Shown here one piece after another: positions 7,515-17,663 of a DNA stretch of 64,000 nt; position 1 is the first letter of the stretch; every line of letters begins with the position of its first letter. The notes beneath the pieces are model-generated. The model was given only the letters and a program-made list of their open reading frames with translations. It did not search any database and was not told the DNA's origin. The stretch lies in NCBI GenBank assembly GCA_948616985.1, contig CAPGDO010000009.1:20236-84235 (forward strand), written 5' to 3'. The position numbers and the translations under genes are program-made. The DNA is from MGBC163016 sp910588905. GTDB lineage: Bacteria; Actinomycetota; Coriobacteriia; Coriobacteriales; Eggerthellaceae.

Positions 7515-7931
7515 TTACCGAGCGCTGGCGTAATCGATCTGCGCTCGGGTATCCGTGCCAGCACCCTCCTGCTGCCATATTCGGACACCACGCTGCTCTA
7601 CCCGTGCCCGAGCCTCTCCGTAGGCAGAAGCAGGGTCGTCATCGTTGCCGAAGGCAAGCGCCTGGGTAGGGCAATCCATGACGCAGAACTGGGGCAGGTC
7701 CTCTGCCATGCGTTCGGCACAGAACGTACAGCTGGGCAGGTAGATGGGCTGCCACCACATACGAAGGTCAGGGTAGACCCCTTCGGGACGATCGATCCCC
7801 AAACCTGAGCCATGGGTCTTCACTTCTACTCGATATTCATCGTCTTGGAGGTGATTGCCGACCTTGCAAGCCATCGCACAGGTCCAGCACCCTATACAAC
7901 GATCTACATCCACCAACATCTTATACGCCAT
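7515..7931 (-). CDS. Short DmsB/FdhB-like [4Fe-4S] ferredoxin subunit
   Basis: 138 aa with two ferredoxin-type cysteine groups: C12, C15, C18, C22 ('CIGCWTCAMAC') and C68, C71, C83, C87 ('CTFC...CVMDCPTQA'). Usual DmsB-type subunits are about 200 aa with four clusters, so this is a reduced, two-cluster electron-transfer partner. It starts three bases after the stop of the molybdoenzyme gene with AAGGAGG upstream, so it is co-translated with it. No signal or membrane segment is seen; it is presumably cytoplasmic. Confidence 0.9.
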   Translation of the reverse strand: MAYKMLVDVDRCIGCWTCAMACKVGNHLQDDEYRVEVKTHGSGLGIDRPEGVYPDLRMWWQPIYLPSCTFCAERMAEDLPQFCVMDCPTQALAFGNDDDPASAYGEARARVEQRGVRIWQQEGAGTDTRAQIDYASAR

Positions 7932-7934
7932 GGC

Positions 7935-10322
7935 TCATGCCTCCTTGCCTGCATAGGGGCGGATATTGCAATAGGAATCCCAATAGCAATCAGTAGAACC
8001 AGTGAGCGAGCTCATGGCCTCTACATAGGGATTAGGATGATGTCCAGCAGCCAACCAGTCAGCGAACCACTTATCCTCAACAGGCCCTTGGGAGTCTTGT
8101 CCAGCGCACTGATGGGTGATCTCGGCATAGGTACCCTCTTCGAACTGGCGGCGCCGCCAGCCGAACCATACATGCACAGTGCCGTCGGGTACTGATTCAT
8201 CCAGCACCAACCTCGTAACCACATGACCTCGATCGTTGTAGACCTCTACCATGTCATCTTCGTCCAACCCAAGACGTTCGGCTTGAACAGGATTCAACCG
8301 CGTGGCCGGAGTCTCACCTGAGAGCTTTATGGTGATGGGATCGTCAGTGAAGCTGGACTGCATGAAGAACCGCTGACGCCCTGTGAATAGCTGATAGGGG
8401 TATTCGTCAGACTTGCCGATCTTGTTCGGCTCGAGCACCTTCGTCACTGCCATGCCAAGGTCAGCCAACTTCTCGGAGTACATGATCTCCATGCGACCGG
8501 TCTCATTGTCAAGCACCTCTGCCGGATTCAGATAGGGCGTGTATTTGGGCTCCGGAGGCGCGGCGGCGCGGATCATCTTCTCCTGCTTCAGGCGCTCATA
8601 GGTGACGGGCGGCTGAATGCCAGCTATCAGCGGGTAAGGCGTCTGCAAGCGGATATCGATGTACTCCGGCCCCGTCATGGTGAAGTAGTCACCCAGGCCC
8701 ACCCGCTTCGCCAATTCAGAGAACACCCACACTGGCTCATGACCGTCCACTTGCGGCTCAATGGCCGGCTCCTGGAGGATGATGTGGTTGTAGCACGCGC
8801 CAGTGATGAGATCCTCGCGCTCGAATGACATGAGGTCGGGTAACACGTAGTCTGCTATCTCGCCGGTATCGGTCAACCACACGTCATAATCAACCACCAG
8901 CTCCATATCACGCACTACATCCAGCCACCTCTGACGATCGGGCTGCTGATGCACCGGGTTTCCTGAGCATACGATCAGTGCCTTGTACGGGCTATCCTCA
9001 GCTTCTGCCTTCGCGAACCACTCCGCCATCCGCACAGGAACGGACTTCACAGCAGCCACACCATCAGGGCAGCTGATAGGCACATCGTTGAACACGAGCG
9101 GCCAGCTCTGCAGCTGCAACGCCTCGAAGACACCAGAACCCGGCTTGCCTAAGCGGCCCGTCAGCGCACCAAGCAACAAGAACTGCCGATAGGTCTCATT
9201 GGAGTTGCGATAGCGCAGGCCATAGCCCGACAGGATAAACGCGTTTTCAGCCTGAACCCAATCGCAAGCCAATCGCTCAGCATCGGCAGCCGTGATGCCG
9301 CATTTCTCGGCAGCGAGCTCGAAGGTATATTCAGCCGCACCGTCTTTGAGCTTCTGAAGCGCCGTGGCGCAGGGACGCCCGTTGGCCACATAGCTGCCGA
9401 ACAGCGGGATATCAGCTCCCTCAGGATAAGCGCCCGCCTTAGGAGCAACCGGTACAGGTGTGCTTGAGACGGCATCCCACACGAAGTAGCAACCATCGTC
9501 ACCGCGCAGCAGCTGTCCCGTCTCATCATCTACCAGATAGGCAGAGATGGTACGCGCTAGCAAGTAGTCATCAGCCTGCAAGTCGTTCTGCAGGATGTAG
9601 TTCACCATGGCCATGGCCAGATAGCCGTCACTGGCAGGCTTCATGGCTACGAACTCATCAGCGAACCCAGCAGTGCCGTCGAAGATAAGGCCGAGATCTA
9701 CGATCTTTGCCCCGGCCTCGCGCGCCCGTACGAGATTCTGAGCACAACGCATCTGATTCTCAATGGGATTGCAACCCCAGACATAGATGAGGTCGGTGCC
9801 CACCATGATACGCGGGTCGATCACCGTGCGAGGGAACTCACTGCCAGCATTGTAGAACTCAGCATAGAACGGCCCGTTATCCAAGCCGATGGAACCCAAG
9901 GGCACCGTGACGCCGAAGGTGTTCGCGAACCGGAAGGGCATCAGATTCTCAAAGCTGTACTGAGCGGGTACACCGGCACCCAGGTTCCAGAGCACCACTG
10001 ATGACGGCCCATAGGTGTCGCGGATATGGCACAGCTTCTCGCCGATCTCATCCAGCGCTTGGTCCCAGCTGATCTCTTCAAACTGGCCGCTTCCGCGCTC
10101 ACCCACACGCTTGAGCGGTTTCTGCAAGCGCTTGGGATCATAGGGCTGGCGTCCAGCCAAACAACCCTTCTGGCAGATATGCCCGTCAGGTTCTTCTGGC
10201 TCTGAATAGACGACCCGCTCCATGCGCTCGATCTTCCCATCCTTGACGATGGTCTTCAATGCGCAATAGTCATGATCACCCCATCCAGGACATGCCGTGT
10301 ACACGAAGGACTCTTCGCTCAT
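7935..10322 (-). CDS. DMSO-reductase-family molybdopterin oxidoreductase, 795 aa
   Basis: Catalytic subunit binding a bis-pyranopterin cofactor. N-terminal cysteines C11, C20, C50 and C54 could hold a [4Fe-4S] cluster, with wider spacing than the usual C-X2-C-X3-C. Typical family blocks follow: 'FEEISWDQALDEIGEKL', 'VWGCNPIENQ' and a C-terminal MoCo-binding domain ('YPYQLFTGRQRFFMQSSFTDD'). No Tat signal, so it is cytoplasmic. I start it at ATG 10322, five bases after GTGAGG; an earlier in-frame start at 10439 would add a poor 39-residue leader. Substrate unknown. Its divergent neighbour is the double-MarR regulator, which probably controls it. Confidence 0.9.
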   Translation of the reverse strand: MSEESFVYTACPGWGDHDYCALKTIVKDGKIERMERVVYSEPEEPDGHICQKGCLAGRQPYDPKRLQKPLKRVGERGSGQFEEISWDQALDEIGEKLCHIRDTYGPSSVVLWNLGAGVPAQYSFENLMPFRFANTFGVTVPLGSIGLDNGPFYAEFYNAGSEFPRTVIDPRIMVGTDLIYVWGCNPIENQMRCAQNLVRAREAGAKIVDLGLIFDGTAGFADEFVAMKPASDGYLAMAMVNYILQNDLQADDYLLARTISAYLVDDETGQLLRGDDGCYFVWDAVSSTPVPVAPKAGAYPEGADIPLFGSYVANGRPCATALQKLKDGAAEYTFELAAEKCGITAADAERLACDWVQAENAFILSGYGLRYRNSNETYRQFLLLGALTGRLGKPGSGVFEALQLQSWPLVFNDVPISCPDGVAAVKSVPVRMAEWFAKAEAEDSPYKALIVCSGNPVHQQPDRQRWLDVVRDMELVVDYDVWLTDTGEIADYVLPDLMSFEREDLITGACYNHIILQEPAIEPQVDGHEPVWVFSELAKRVGLGDYFTMTGPEYIDIRLQTPYPLIAGIQPPVTYERLKQEKMIRAAAPPEPKYTPYLNPAEVLDNETGRMEIMYSEKLADLGMAVTKVLEPNKIGKSDEYPYQLFTGRQRFFMQSSFTDDPITIKLSGETPATRLNPVQAERLGLDEDDMVEVYNDRGHVVTRLVLDESVPDGTVHVWFGWRRRQFEEGTYAEITHQCAGQDSQGPVEDKWFADWLAAGHHPNPYVEAMSSLTGSTDCYWDSYCNIRPYAGKEA

Positions 10323-10477
10323 GGACACCTCACGCTCCTCTCTCTGGCGTGGTTCCTGTCTACGCAGCCATTCTGCATAGAACCATGAGCCTATTTGTAA
10401 GCCTTTGCTTCTCCTTTGGGAATGGTAGTTCGTCAACAACTGTCATATTGAATAGTTTTATCATTGAACCATATCGA

Positions 10478-10497
10478 TGTTAAACTATGAGTTAACA
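10478..10497. promoter_or_regulatory. Inverted repeat in the divergent promoter region, candidate MarR operator
   Basis: TGTTAA (10478-10483), eight bases, TTAACA (10492-10497), in the AT-rich part of the 199-bp gap between the molybdoenzyme and double-MarR genes. It lies 24 bp before the regulator's start. Size and symmetry suit a MarR dimer. Confidence 0.5.
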
Positions 10498-10521
10498 AGG
10501 TCATCGAAAAGGGAGAGCATC

Positions 10522-11556
10522 ATGGGAGCAACAGCCCAGCTTCAAGAAGGCCTGACTGAAGACGCGATCTTCCAGAAGGGGCCGAGCGAAGGACTGCTCA
10601 AGGCCCCAACAGCACCTCTTCCTCCCATTGGGGAAGCACGGCCCGAAACGGTAGCTCGCAGACATATTGAGCAATGCCACCTCCCTGAATTCTCCTTCGC
10701 CTTCGACTTCATGAGCGACTACCTCACCATGATGGACATGCTGGCGAAATCCATCACCCACGAACTGCACGACCTCTGCAACATCACCCCTTTACAATAC
10801 CGTATCCTGCTTCGCATGCTCGTTCCCGCTCCCATACGAGCAACCCAACTCGCACACGACTTAGACGTAGGCGTGTCCACGATCTCTGTTGCCCTATCGA
10901 AGCTGGCAGACAGGCTCTTTGTTTCCCGTCACGACAGCGCAAGAGACATGCGCTCCGTTGAGCTTTCGCTGACGAAGCAAGGGCGGAAGATGATAGAGCG
11001 GGCCGACGAGGCCATCTATGCCGTCATGGCCGAATACTGGAGCACGCTCACTCAAGAACAGCTCGAAGCAGCTATCATCAGTTCGCTTCTCGCCGTCAAA
11101 CGCCATTCTTACCCCCGGATGGAGAATGGTTCACCGCGGCTTGATACCGCTCTGGTAGACACCGTGATGATCTCACGAAGGTTGACCGGCCATGCTCTCA
11201 AGGAAGCAGGACTGACCATCAATGACTACCGCATCCTCCTTGCGCTCAAGATCATGGGAACCCCCTGCCCTACCACTGATGTGGCGAAGTTCCTCTTCCT
11301 GAATGCAAGCGATATCACCGGATGCCTCAAGAACCTGGAGGGCTGTGCGTCCATCACCCGATCCCGCTCCGAGGACAACCGCAGAGTACGCATGATCCGC
11401 CTTACACCTAAAGGCGACGATCAGGTTCGAAGTCTGCTCCCCGTAGTTTTCGATGCCCTGCATGAGACATGCCATAGCAGCGATGCCTTGATCGATATAC
11501 ATATCTCAGCTGCTCGCGATCTGGTAGCCCGCAGGCGCCAATACAACAAATTCTAA
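10522..11556 (+). CDS. Protein with two fused MarR-type winged-helix domains
   Basis: 344 aa. The first MarR-like unit spans about residues 55-190 ('TPLQYRILLRMLV', 'ATQLAHDLDVGVSTISVALSKL', 'MRSVELSLTKQGRKMI'). A second related unit follows at about 205-335 ('TINDYRILLALKIM', 'TTDVAKFLFLNASDITGCLKNL', 'VRMIRLTPKGDDQV'). MarR proteins are normally ~150-aa homodimers; here a tandem fusion makes an obligate pseudo-dimer with two diverged DNA-reading heads. ATG 10522 follows AAGGGAGA. It is divergent from the molybdoenzyme gene with an inverted repeat between them. Confidence 0.85.
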   Translation: MGATAQLQEGLTEDAIFQKGPSEGLLKAPTAPLPPIGEARPETVARRHIEQCHLPEFSFAFDFMSDYLTMMDMLAKSITHELHDLCNITPLQYRILLRMLVPAPIRATQLAHDLDVGVSTISVALSKLADRLFVSRHDSARDMRSVELSLTKQGRKMIERADEAIYAVMAEYWSTLTQEQLEAAIISSLLAVKRHSYPRMENGSPRLDTALVDTVMISRRLTGHALKEAGLTINDYRILLALKIMGTPCPTTDVAKFLFLNASDITGCLKNLEGCASITRSRSEDNRRVRMIRLTPKGDDQVRSLLPVVFDALHETCHSSDALIDIHISAARDLVARRRQYNKF

Positions 11557-11711
11557 CCAAAGAAAAAGCTGAGCATGGACGAGCTCGCATGCATCACAGG
11601 GACATCTTCTCCGCGTAACGATTCCTCTGCAAACAGATGCAATACCCGCGAACGCTGGTCACAGGAGCCTAGAATCTCTCCGAAATAGGCCAGCAGGAAG
11701 GCAGGGATATC

Positions 11712-12725
11712 ATGGGCATCGCATCCAAGAGCCTCAAGATACCGAAGCTCGCACTCAGGGCAGGGATCGCCGTAGCCCTAGGGGCCGGGGCAGCCGCAGC
11801 GAGCGTTGCAGGAGTGCGCGCCTTCAAGCGCCAGATCACGAAGACGTGTATGCCCTTCTATGCTGCCTCTGATGCCTGCTTCACCATCCCGGGGCTGGAT
11901 TCGGGCTTCGTTCCCCAAGACCTCTTCCATATCGAAGACGAGGACATCTGGCTCTTCAGCGGATATCAAGCCAACCGCAAGCCCTCTCCTCTCTACCGCC
12001 TCTCCCCTGATGGCACCACCACAAAGCTCACCATCAAACTGCCCGATGGATCACTCTACAAAGGTCATGGAGCAGCTATCGCCGCCACGGTTGAACATGG
12101 ATTCCTTACGGTAGCGGACGGCTATGTGGTGATGCCCACCGAAGGCATCCTCAGAGCCGTTGATGGGGATATCCTCCAAGCCACCGCCCACGTCCCCGTA
12201 GAGCTCATGCCTGCCTTCATGAACATCCATGATGGCGTTCTCTATATTGGCGAATTCCACCACAACCTGTTCTACCAAACACCTCGCAGCCATTGGCTGA
12301 CAACACCCACCGGTAAGACGAACCCGGCGCTGATGTATGCCTACACCGCTGATGAGAAGGGGCTCTTCGGCTTTGCCCAGCAGGCATCTGCCGTCTTCTC
12401 CATCCCGGGGAACATCCAGGGGATGTGCATCACCGCCAACGGCAAGCTGGTCCTCAGCCGCTCCTGGGGCTTTCGCGATGCCGAAGTGCTCGTCTATGAC
12501 GTGAACAAGCTGGAGGCGGAGGGGACCTACATCGTAGACGGCCACGAAGCACCATTGTTCTTCTTGGATGATCGCAGCCTTGAGAGGACCATCACGGTAC
12601 CGCCCATGGCCGAAGGCGTGGACGCCATCAAAGACCATGTGTATCTGTCGAACGAATCTGCCAGCAACCTCTATCTGTTGGGAAAGGCCGATGACGGGAA
12701 GTATGTCTATTCCTTCACGGTATAG
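11712..12725 (+). CDS. Membrane-anchored beta-propeller-like protein of unknown function
   Basis: 337 aa. A hydrophobic helix at about residues 14-36, preceded by K/R, reads as an uncleaved signal anchor. The rest is strand-rich with repeating short blocks that resemble an SMP-30/strictosidine-synthase-like propeller ('HIEDEDIWLFSGYQAN', 'YRLSPDGT', 'NIQGMCITANGKLVLSRSWG'). No catalytic signature can be assigned. The 155-bp gap upstream shows no convincing promoter. It converges on the helicase gene with ten bases between. Confidence 0.65.
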   Translation: MGIASKSLKIPKLALRAGIAVALGAGAAAASVAGVRAFKRQITKTCMPFYAASDACFTIPGLDSGFVPQDLFHIEDEDIWLFSGYQANRKPSPLYRLSPDGTTTKLTIKLPDGSLYKGHGAAIAATVEHGFLTVADGYVVMPTEGILRAVDGDILQATAHVPVELMPAFMNIHDGVLYIGEFHHNLFYQTPRSHWLTTPTGKTNPALMYAYTADEKGLFGFAQQASAVFSIPGNIQGMCITANGKLVLSRSWGFRDAEVLVYDVNKLEAEGTYIVDGHEAPLFFLDDRSLERTITVPPMAEGVDAIKDHVYLSNESASNLYLLGKADDGKYVYSFTV

Positions 12726-12735
12726 GCAACGCAGA

Positions 12736-15700
12736 TCAGAACGGATCGGGGTAGAAGCGCAGACCGTCGGGAAGGCGCACGAAGCCTGCCTCCTGAAGGA
12801 GTCCCTCGAAGACAGAACCTAGAACCGACCGTCCATTCACCCGTTGCACCAACAGCTTCTTCCGAACCAGTCCTGAACCTTGGGCTCTTGCCCGCTGGAC
12901 CACAGAGCGCACGAGAGCATCCAAGGCATCTTGCATCAATTCCTCATCCTCTGTGAACATCAGCACATAACGCAGCCGAGGGGCTGCATAGATCACCGGA
13001 GAGCCCCCACGGAATACGACGAGGGCATCAGGGACCCTCCGCGGCTTGTCCTTGCATCCATCAGGGGCGCTCATGCCGGGCCAGGGCAGCCCCTGCCCAT
13101 AGAGGCAGGCCGGGTCCTCCGCTGATAGGACCGTGAACCTTAAGGCATCCCCCTCCTGCTCTTCAGTCCGCAGCTCTTCCACCGTATCAAGGTCAGCATA
13201 TTGGACAGGACCCAAGCCTTCCACGAACATCCCCCGAAGAAGCCGCCCCCGCTCCTCCCAGGACTTGAGATAGGGCTCGAACACGGGAAGACCTCCGGGA
13301 AGCCCTGAGAGGAGCGCGGTATCACGAGTCACCACGGCGTAGCGGTCCAAAGCTGACTCCACGAGGGCTACCCCTTGCAAGGTAGGCTCTACCTGAGGCT
13401 CGATCACCTCGTGCCACATACCCGTCAAGGATCCGTAGGCCGATGCGATGCTCACTGCCTTATCCGTAGCCTGTTTCACGGCGGCCTGATAGCCAACCCC
13501 TTGGCGCGAACGACCCCGACGACTGCTGGCACGACGAGAGCGCGGAGGTGCTACCTTTGGCTGGGCGGTCCCCGTTGCCACGCGCACGGCTTCGAAGCTG
13601 GTGGTCATCACCTTCCCCGCCCAGAGCTTGGCCATCAAAGACCCTGCCTCAGCGATATCAAGCTCCAAGCGCTCCCCCTCCAAGGGTGCGAAGGGGGAAT
13701 CCGTCGGGAAGAAGGCAACGAGCTTCTGGGATGCCCTTGATGGGGCATCGCCTTGAGCGTCATCCTTCGAAGCATCCGTCTTCCCCACCCAGCAGATATC
13801 CCGAGATGCCAGCAGCTCATCGAGCATCCCCGGCTTGTACCCAGGCACGCGCGCCGGGAAGACAACGGCCTCCCAGAGACCCGCTTCCAAGAAGACCCCT
13901 TCGAACCGAGCGATGACCTCCGCCAACTGGTCCAGAGGCTCAAGTTCCTCCTCTCCCCGCAGATTTCCTCCGATCCCCTGCAGGGAGAAGAGATAGCGCA
14001 TATAAGCAGCCAATGACACCGGACTCACTGCCGAGCGCGCCTTCGCCAAAGAACGTGCGCGAATGCGGTCGTAGACCTCTTTCCAGATCCAGGAGAACCG
14101 TCTATCCCCGTTGCCAGAGGGGTTCTTGAAGCTCCCGGTGAGCAGCTTGCCTTCAGCCCGTAATTGCTCCAAGGTCCCTTCGATGAGCGCCTCCCCCAAA
14201 CCGAAAGCGCAGGCCGCTTCTGCGGTAGTGAAGGGTCCATGGGTCCGCCCATACCGGGCAACCAGCTCCTTCAGCGGATCGGCCGGAAGACGCGGAGCGC
14301 CTTGGAGGGCCCAGGCGGGAACTTCTACCCCGAGCGCCTTCTTGAGAGCAGGAGCATCGGAAACGCCGACCCACTTCTCCTGGCCACCCACCACCGCCTG
14401 ATGAGCACGCCTTTGGCACTCCAGCTCAGAGAGGGCTTCCTCTATCCCCTCAGAGGGAATACGCTCACGGACCTCTTCTGTGGTGAGCGGCCCCAGCACC
14501 CTCAAGAGGTCCGCCACTGCTTCTGTCATCGGGAGCGAAGATTGTCCCGAAGCGCCCTTCGGGAACGCTCTCAGCCGTTGGAGCTCCGCTGCTACCTCAG
14601 CCACGACCTCTTCGTCCACCACATCCCCGATATCCACCGCACCCAATAGCTCGTTCAAGAGCGTAGGATCAGCGACCGCCAGAGAGGCGCGACGCTCAGC
14701 CGTAGGCAGGTCACCCTCATAGAGATGTTCGGCCACATACCCGAAGAGAAGCGGAGCGCTGAACGGGGATGGAACCGTTGTATGCACCTCCAGGATGCGA
14801 ATGGCTCCCCCATCAAGCTGCTCCATGACCGTGCGCAACCCCTCCATGTCATAGACATCCTGCAGGCATTCCCGCACGGCCTCAGCGAAGATGGGGAGGT
14901 CAGGGTACCCACGCGCCGCCTCAAGGAGCTGGGACCCTTTGAGTCGTTGGAGCCACAGGGGCGCACGCTTGCCGAATGACTGCGTCGGCATCAGGAGGGC
15001 GCGGGCGGCGCATTCGCGGAACCGCGCCGCGAAGACCGAGGTCTGGGAGACGGAAGCGCGCACGATCTCCTCTATCTCGGGAACGCTGAACAGGAATGCG
15101 TCAGGGCTCGGAGCGAATCCAGCAGCTTCAGGCAGGGGAATGACGATGCCGTCATCCTGAGCCAGCACCTGAGGACAGTAGCCATGCTCATGGAGGATGC
15201 GCTGGGAAACGGCCAAGGCCCAAGGCTCATGGACGCGCTTGCCGAAGGGGGAATGGAGGACGATGCGGAGATCGCCCATCTCATCCGGGCATACCTCCAG
15301 CACCAACGTCTGGTCCGTGGGAACCGCCCCCGTAGCCCTCCACTGGCTGCGCACCACCTGGAGGAGGTTATCCCGAGCATACCCGTCCAACCCGATGCGC
15401 TTGATACGGTCTTCGAAGGCGCTCGAATCCATGAGCGTACAGGAGTCAGCTGTGCTGTCAGAACCGGAGCCAGCTTCGCATCTCTCGTCTTCCGTGACGA
15501 CCTGCTCAGCTGCCCGGAGGAACGCGCCCTTGGCGAAGCCATCTTCGAAGGGACGACCCACCCCTTCCCCATGCCAGAAAGGGAGCCGGGATGTGCGGCC
15601 TGGGGCAGGCTCTACCAGAACGCGATCGCTGGCGATCTGGGTTATGCGCCAAGGACTGGTGCCCAGGGTGATGATGTCTCCCACCCGGGATTCATGGACC

Positions 15701-17634
15701 ATCTCCTCATCCAGCTCACCCACGCGTCGCCGCCCCTGGCGTCCGGCCCCTTCGGGAAGCATGACCGGATACATCCCTCGGTCTGGGATGGTACCCGCAC
15801 CGCCGATGGCGCACCGATGGGCCCCCGGACGCGGCCGGAGCATCCCCTCTTCCCTATCCCAGAGGATGCGAGGGGCAAAGCCTCCTGCATCGGCGGGGAG
15901 TAAAGAGCCGCTGAGCATGGAGAGGACCGCATCGAAAGCCTCTCGGCTGAGGTCAGTGAAGCAGGCTGAGCGTCGCACCACCGCGAACCACTCATCAGCG
16001 CTGAGACCTAGGGACGCATCCTCAGCCTGATCCTCCGGCCGAGCCCCTTCCTCCAAGGCCAAGGACCCTAAAGAGACAGCTGCTACCGTTTGCTGGGCCA
16101 GCACATCCAAAGGCGAACGGACCAAGCTCGTGCGTTCGATAGCCCCGGCGCGCATGCCCTCCACAGCCACTGCAGCATCGATGACCTCCAGGCGCGTGCG
16201 CGGGAGCACGATAGCCTGGGAGAGGCCTCCTACCTGATGATTCGCGCGCCCTACCCGCTGCAGGCCACTAGACACCGAAAGAGGGGGAGCCACTTGGATC
16301 ACCAGATCCACCGACCCCATATCGATACCGAGCTCCAAGCTGGAGGTGGCCACTACACAGGGGATCTCTCCGCGCTTGAGCTCATCCTCAACGATCTTAC
16401 GCTGTTCTTTGGAGATGGACCCGTGATGAGCCTTCGCGATGACGTGCCCCTCCCCCGCCCCCGAGACCAGCTGGGTGGTGCTGCCGATCTCTGGGCGATA
16501 GGCGAAGGGCACCTCATCTGTCCCCTCAGCATCCTCCGATATCCGTGCGAAGCGCTCGTTCAACCGTGCCGTGAGCTTCTCGCAGAGCCCGCGCGAATTG
16601 ACGAACACGATGGTGGTGTGGTGAGCTATGACCTCTTGAAGGATGACGGCTTCCAGATACGGCCAGATAGAGGAGGATCCCAACTGCGAGTCAGGAGTAC
16701 GAGCTGCGCCGTCTGCGGGCAGAGAGGCCTCCATGAACCTGCGCAGATCCCGATCGGTTCTCCAGGCATCCTTCTCAGTCCGCTTGGCCTTCTTGGGCGT
16801 CCCCTGCCCCGCGGCTTGGATATTGGCCATGTCAGGAACGGGCACTCGAACGCTCACGCTGATGGCAGGAGGCTCAGTCTCTTCCACGATGGTCACCGGG
16901 TGCGCGCCCCCTAAGAAGCGCGCCACATCCTCTGCTGGTCGTACCGTAGCCGAGAGTCCGATGCGTTGGGCCGGTGAAGCAAGGAGCGCATCCAAACGCT
17001 CCAAGCTCAAGGAGAGATGAGCACCACGCTTGGTCCCGGCAACGGAATGGATCTCATCCACGATGACGGTATCCACTTGAGCCAACGTCTCGCGCGCCTT
17101 CGAAGTGAGCATGAGATAGAGGGATTCAGGGGTAGTGATGAGGATATCAGGCGGCTTGCGCACCAATGCCCGACGCTGCTCCGGGGTGGTATCACCCGTA
17201 CGGATGCCTGTGCTGACCCCCGCTTCGATGCCGTCGCGCTCGAGCATGAGCGCACTGATCTGAGCCAGCGGTTGCTGGAGGTTGCGCTCCACATCCACCC
17301 CCAGCGCCTTCAAGGGAGAGATATAGAGGACGCGCACGCCCTTGGCCTCAGCAGGTGGATCCCCCCTGCTGCCTTCGTCTTCTTCACCGCCGCCTCGCAT
17401 CATCAGGCGATCTATAGCAGAGAGGAAAGCGGCCAGCGTCTTGCCAGATCCAGTGGGAGCGATGATGAGGGCATTCTCGCCCCGCTCGATGACCTCCCAA
17501 GCCCGCTTCTGGATCTCCGTGGGTCCATCGAAGCGGCCCGAGAACCACTCGTCTACGAATCTTGAGAACGCCACCTCTTCCCCCTGCCTCCAGGCACGCC
17601 TGCTCATCATCTCACCATACTGAAGGTTTATCAT
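12736..17634 (-). CDS. lhr: Lhr-type large ATP-dependent DNA helicase, 1632 aa
   Basis: Superfamily 2 helicase. N-terminal motifs: PT-x-IQ (Q-motif region), Walker A 'APTGSGKT', DEIH box ('VDEIHS'), SAT ('GLSATVRP'), then the second RecA fold 'TSSLELGIDMGSVDLVIQ' and 'QRVGRANHQVGG'. The long Lhr C-terminal extension (winged helix and beta regions, about 800-1500) follows, as in actinobacterial Lhr of about 1500 aa. Family members act in DNA repair on RNA:DNA or DNA:DNA forks moving 3'-5'. Starts at 17634, 17610 or 17607 are all possible with weak ribosome-binding sites. It is divergent from the activase gene. Confidence 0.92.
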   Translation of the reverse strand: MINLQYGEMMSRRAWRQGEEVAFSRFVDEWFSGRFDGPTEIQKRAWEVIERGENALIIAPTGSGKTLAAFLSAIDRLMMRGGGEEDEGSRGDPPAEAKGVRVLYISPLKALGVDVERNLQQPLAQISALMLERDGIEAGVSTGIRTGDTTPEQRRALVRKPPDILITTPESLYLMLTSKARETLAQVDTVIVDEIHSVAGTKRGAHLSLSLERLDALLASPAQRIGLSATVRPAEDVARFLGGAHPVTIVEETEPPAISVSVRVPVPDMANIQAAGQGTPKKAKRTEKDAWRTDRDLRRFMEASLPADGAARTPDSQLGSSSIWPYLEAVILQEVIAHHTTIVFVNSRGLCEKLTARLNERFARISEDAEGTDEVPFAYRPEIGSTTQLVSGAGEGHVIAKAHHGSISKEQRKIVEDELKRGEIPCVVATSSLELGIDMGSVDLVIQVAPPLSVSSGLQRVGRANHQVGGLSQAIVLPRTRLEVIDAAVAVEGMRAGAIERTSLVRSPLDVLAQQTVAAVSLGSLALEEGARPEDQAEDASLGLSADEWFAVVRRSACFTDLSREAFDAVLSMLSGSLLPADAGGFAPRILWDREEGMLRPRPGAHRCAIGGAGTIPDRGMYPVMLPEGAGRQGRRRVGELDEEMVHESRVGDIITLGTSPWRITQIASDRVLVEPAPGRTSRLPFWHGEGVGRPFEDGFAKGAFLRAAEQVVTEDERCEAGSGSDSTADSCTLMDSSAFEDRIKRIGLDGYARDNLLQVVRSQWRATGAVPTDQTLVLEVCPDEMGDLRIVLHSPFGKRVHEPWALAVSQRILHEHGYCPQVLAQDDGIVIPLPEAAGFAPSPDAFLFSVPEIEEIVRASVSQTSVFAARFRECAARALLMPTQSFGKRAPLWLQRLKGSQLLEAARGYPDLPIFAEAVRECLQDVYDMEGLRTVMEQLDGGAIRILEVHTTVPSPFSAPLLFGYVAEHLYEGDLPTAERRASLAVADPTLLNELLGAVDIGDVVDEEVVAEVAAELQRLRAFPKGASGQSSLPMTEAVADLLRVLGPLTTEEVRERIPSEGIEEALSELECQRRAHQAVVGGQEKWVGVSDAPALKKALGVEVPAWALQGAPRLPADPLKELVARYGRTHGPFTTAEAACAFGLGEALIEGTLEQLRAEGKLLTGSFKNPSGNGDRRFSWIWKEVYDRIRARSLAKARSAVSPVSLAAYMRYLFSLQGIGGNLRGEEELEPLDQLAEVIARFEGVFLEAGLWEAVVFPARVPGYKPGMLDELLASRDICWVGKTDASKDDAQGDAPSRASQKLVAFFPTDSPFAPLEGERLELDIAEAGSLMAKLWAGKVMTTSFEAVRVATGTAQPKVAPPRSRRASSRRGRSRQGVGYQAAVKQATDKAVSIASAYGSLTGMWHEVIEPQVEPTLQGVALVESALDRYAVVTRDTALLSGLPGGLPVFEPYLKSWEERGRLLRGMFVEGLGPVQYADLDTVEELRTEEQEGDALRFTVLSAEDPACLYGQGLPWPGMSAPDGCKDKPRRVPDALVVFRGGSPVIYAAPRLRYVLMFTEDEELMQDALDALVRSVVQRARAQGSGLVRKKLLVQRVNGRSVLGSVFEGLLQEAGFVRLPDGLRFYPDPF

Positions 17635-17663
17635 ATATCCCCAAAAGAGCGAAGGAAAGCATC

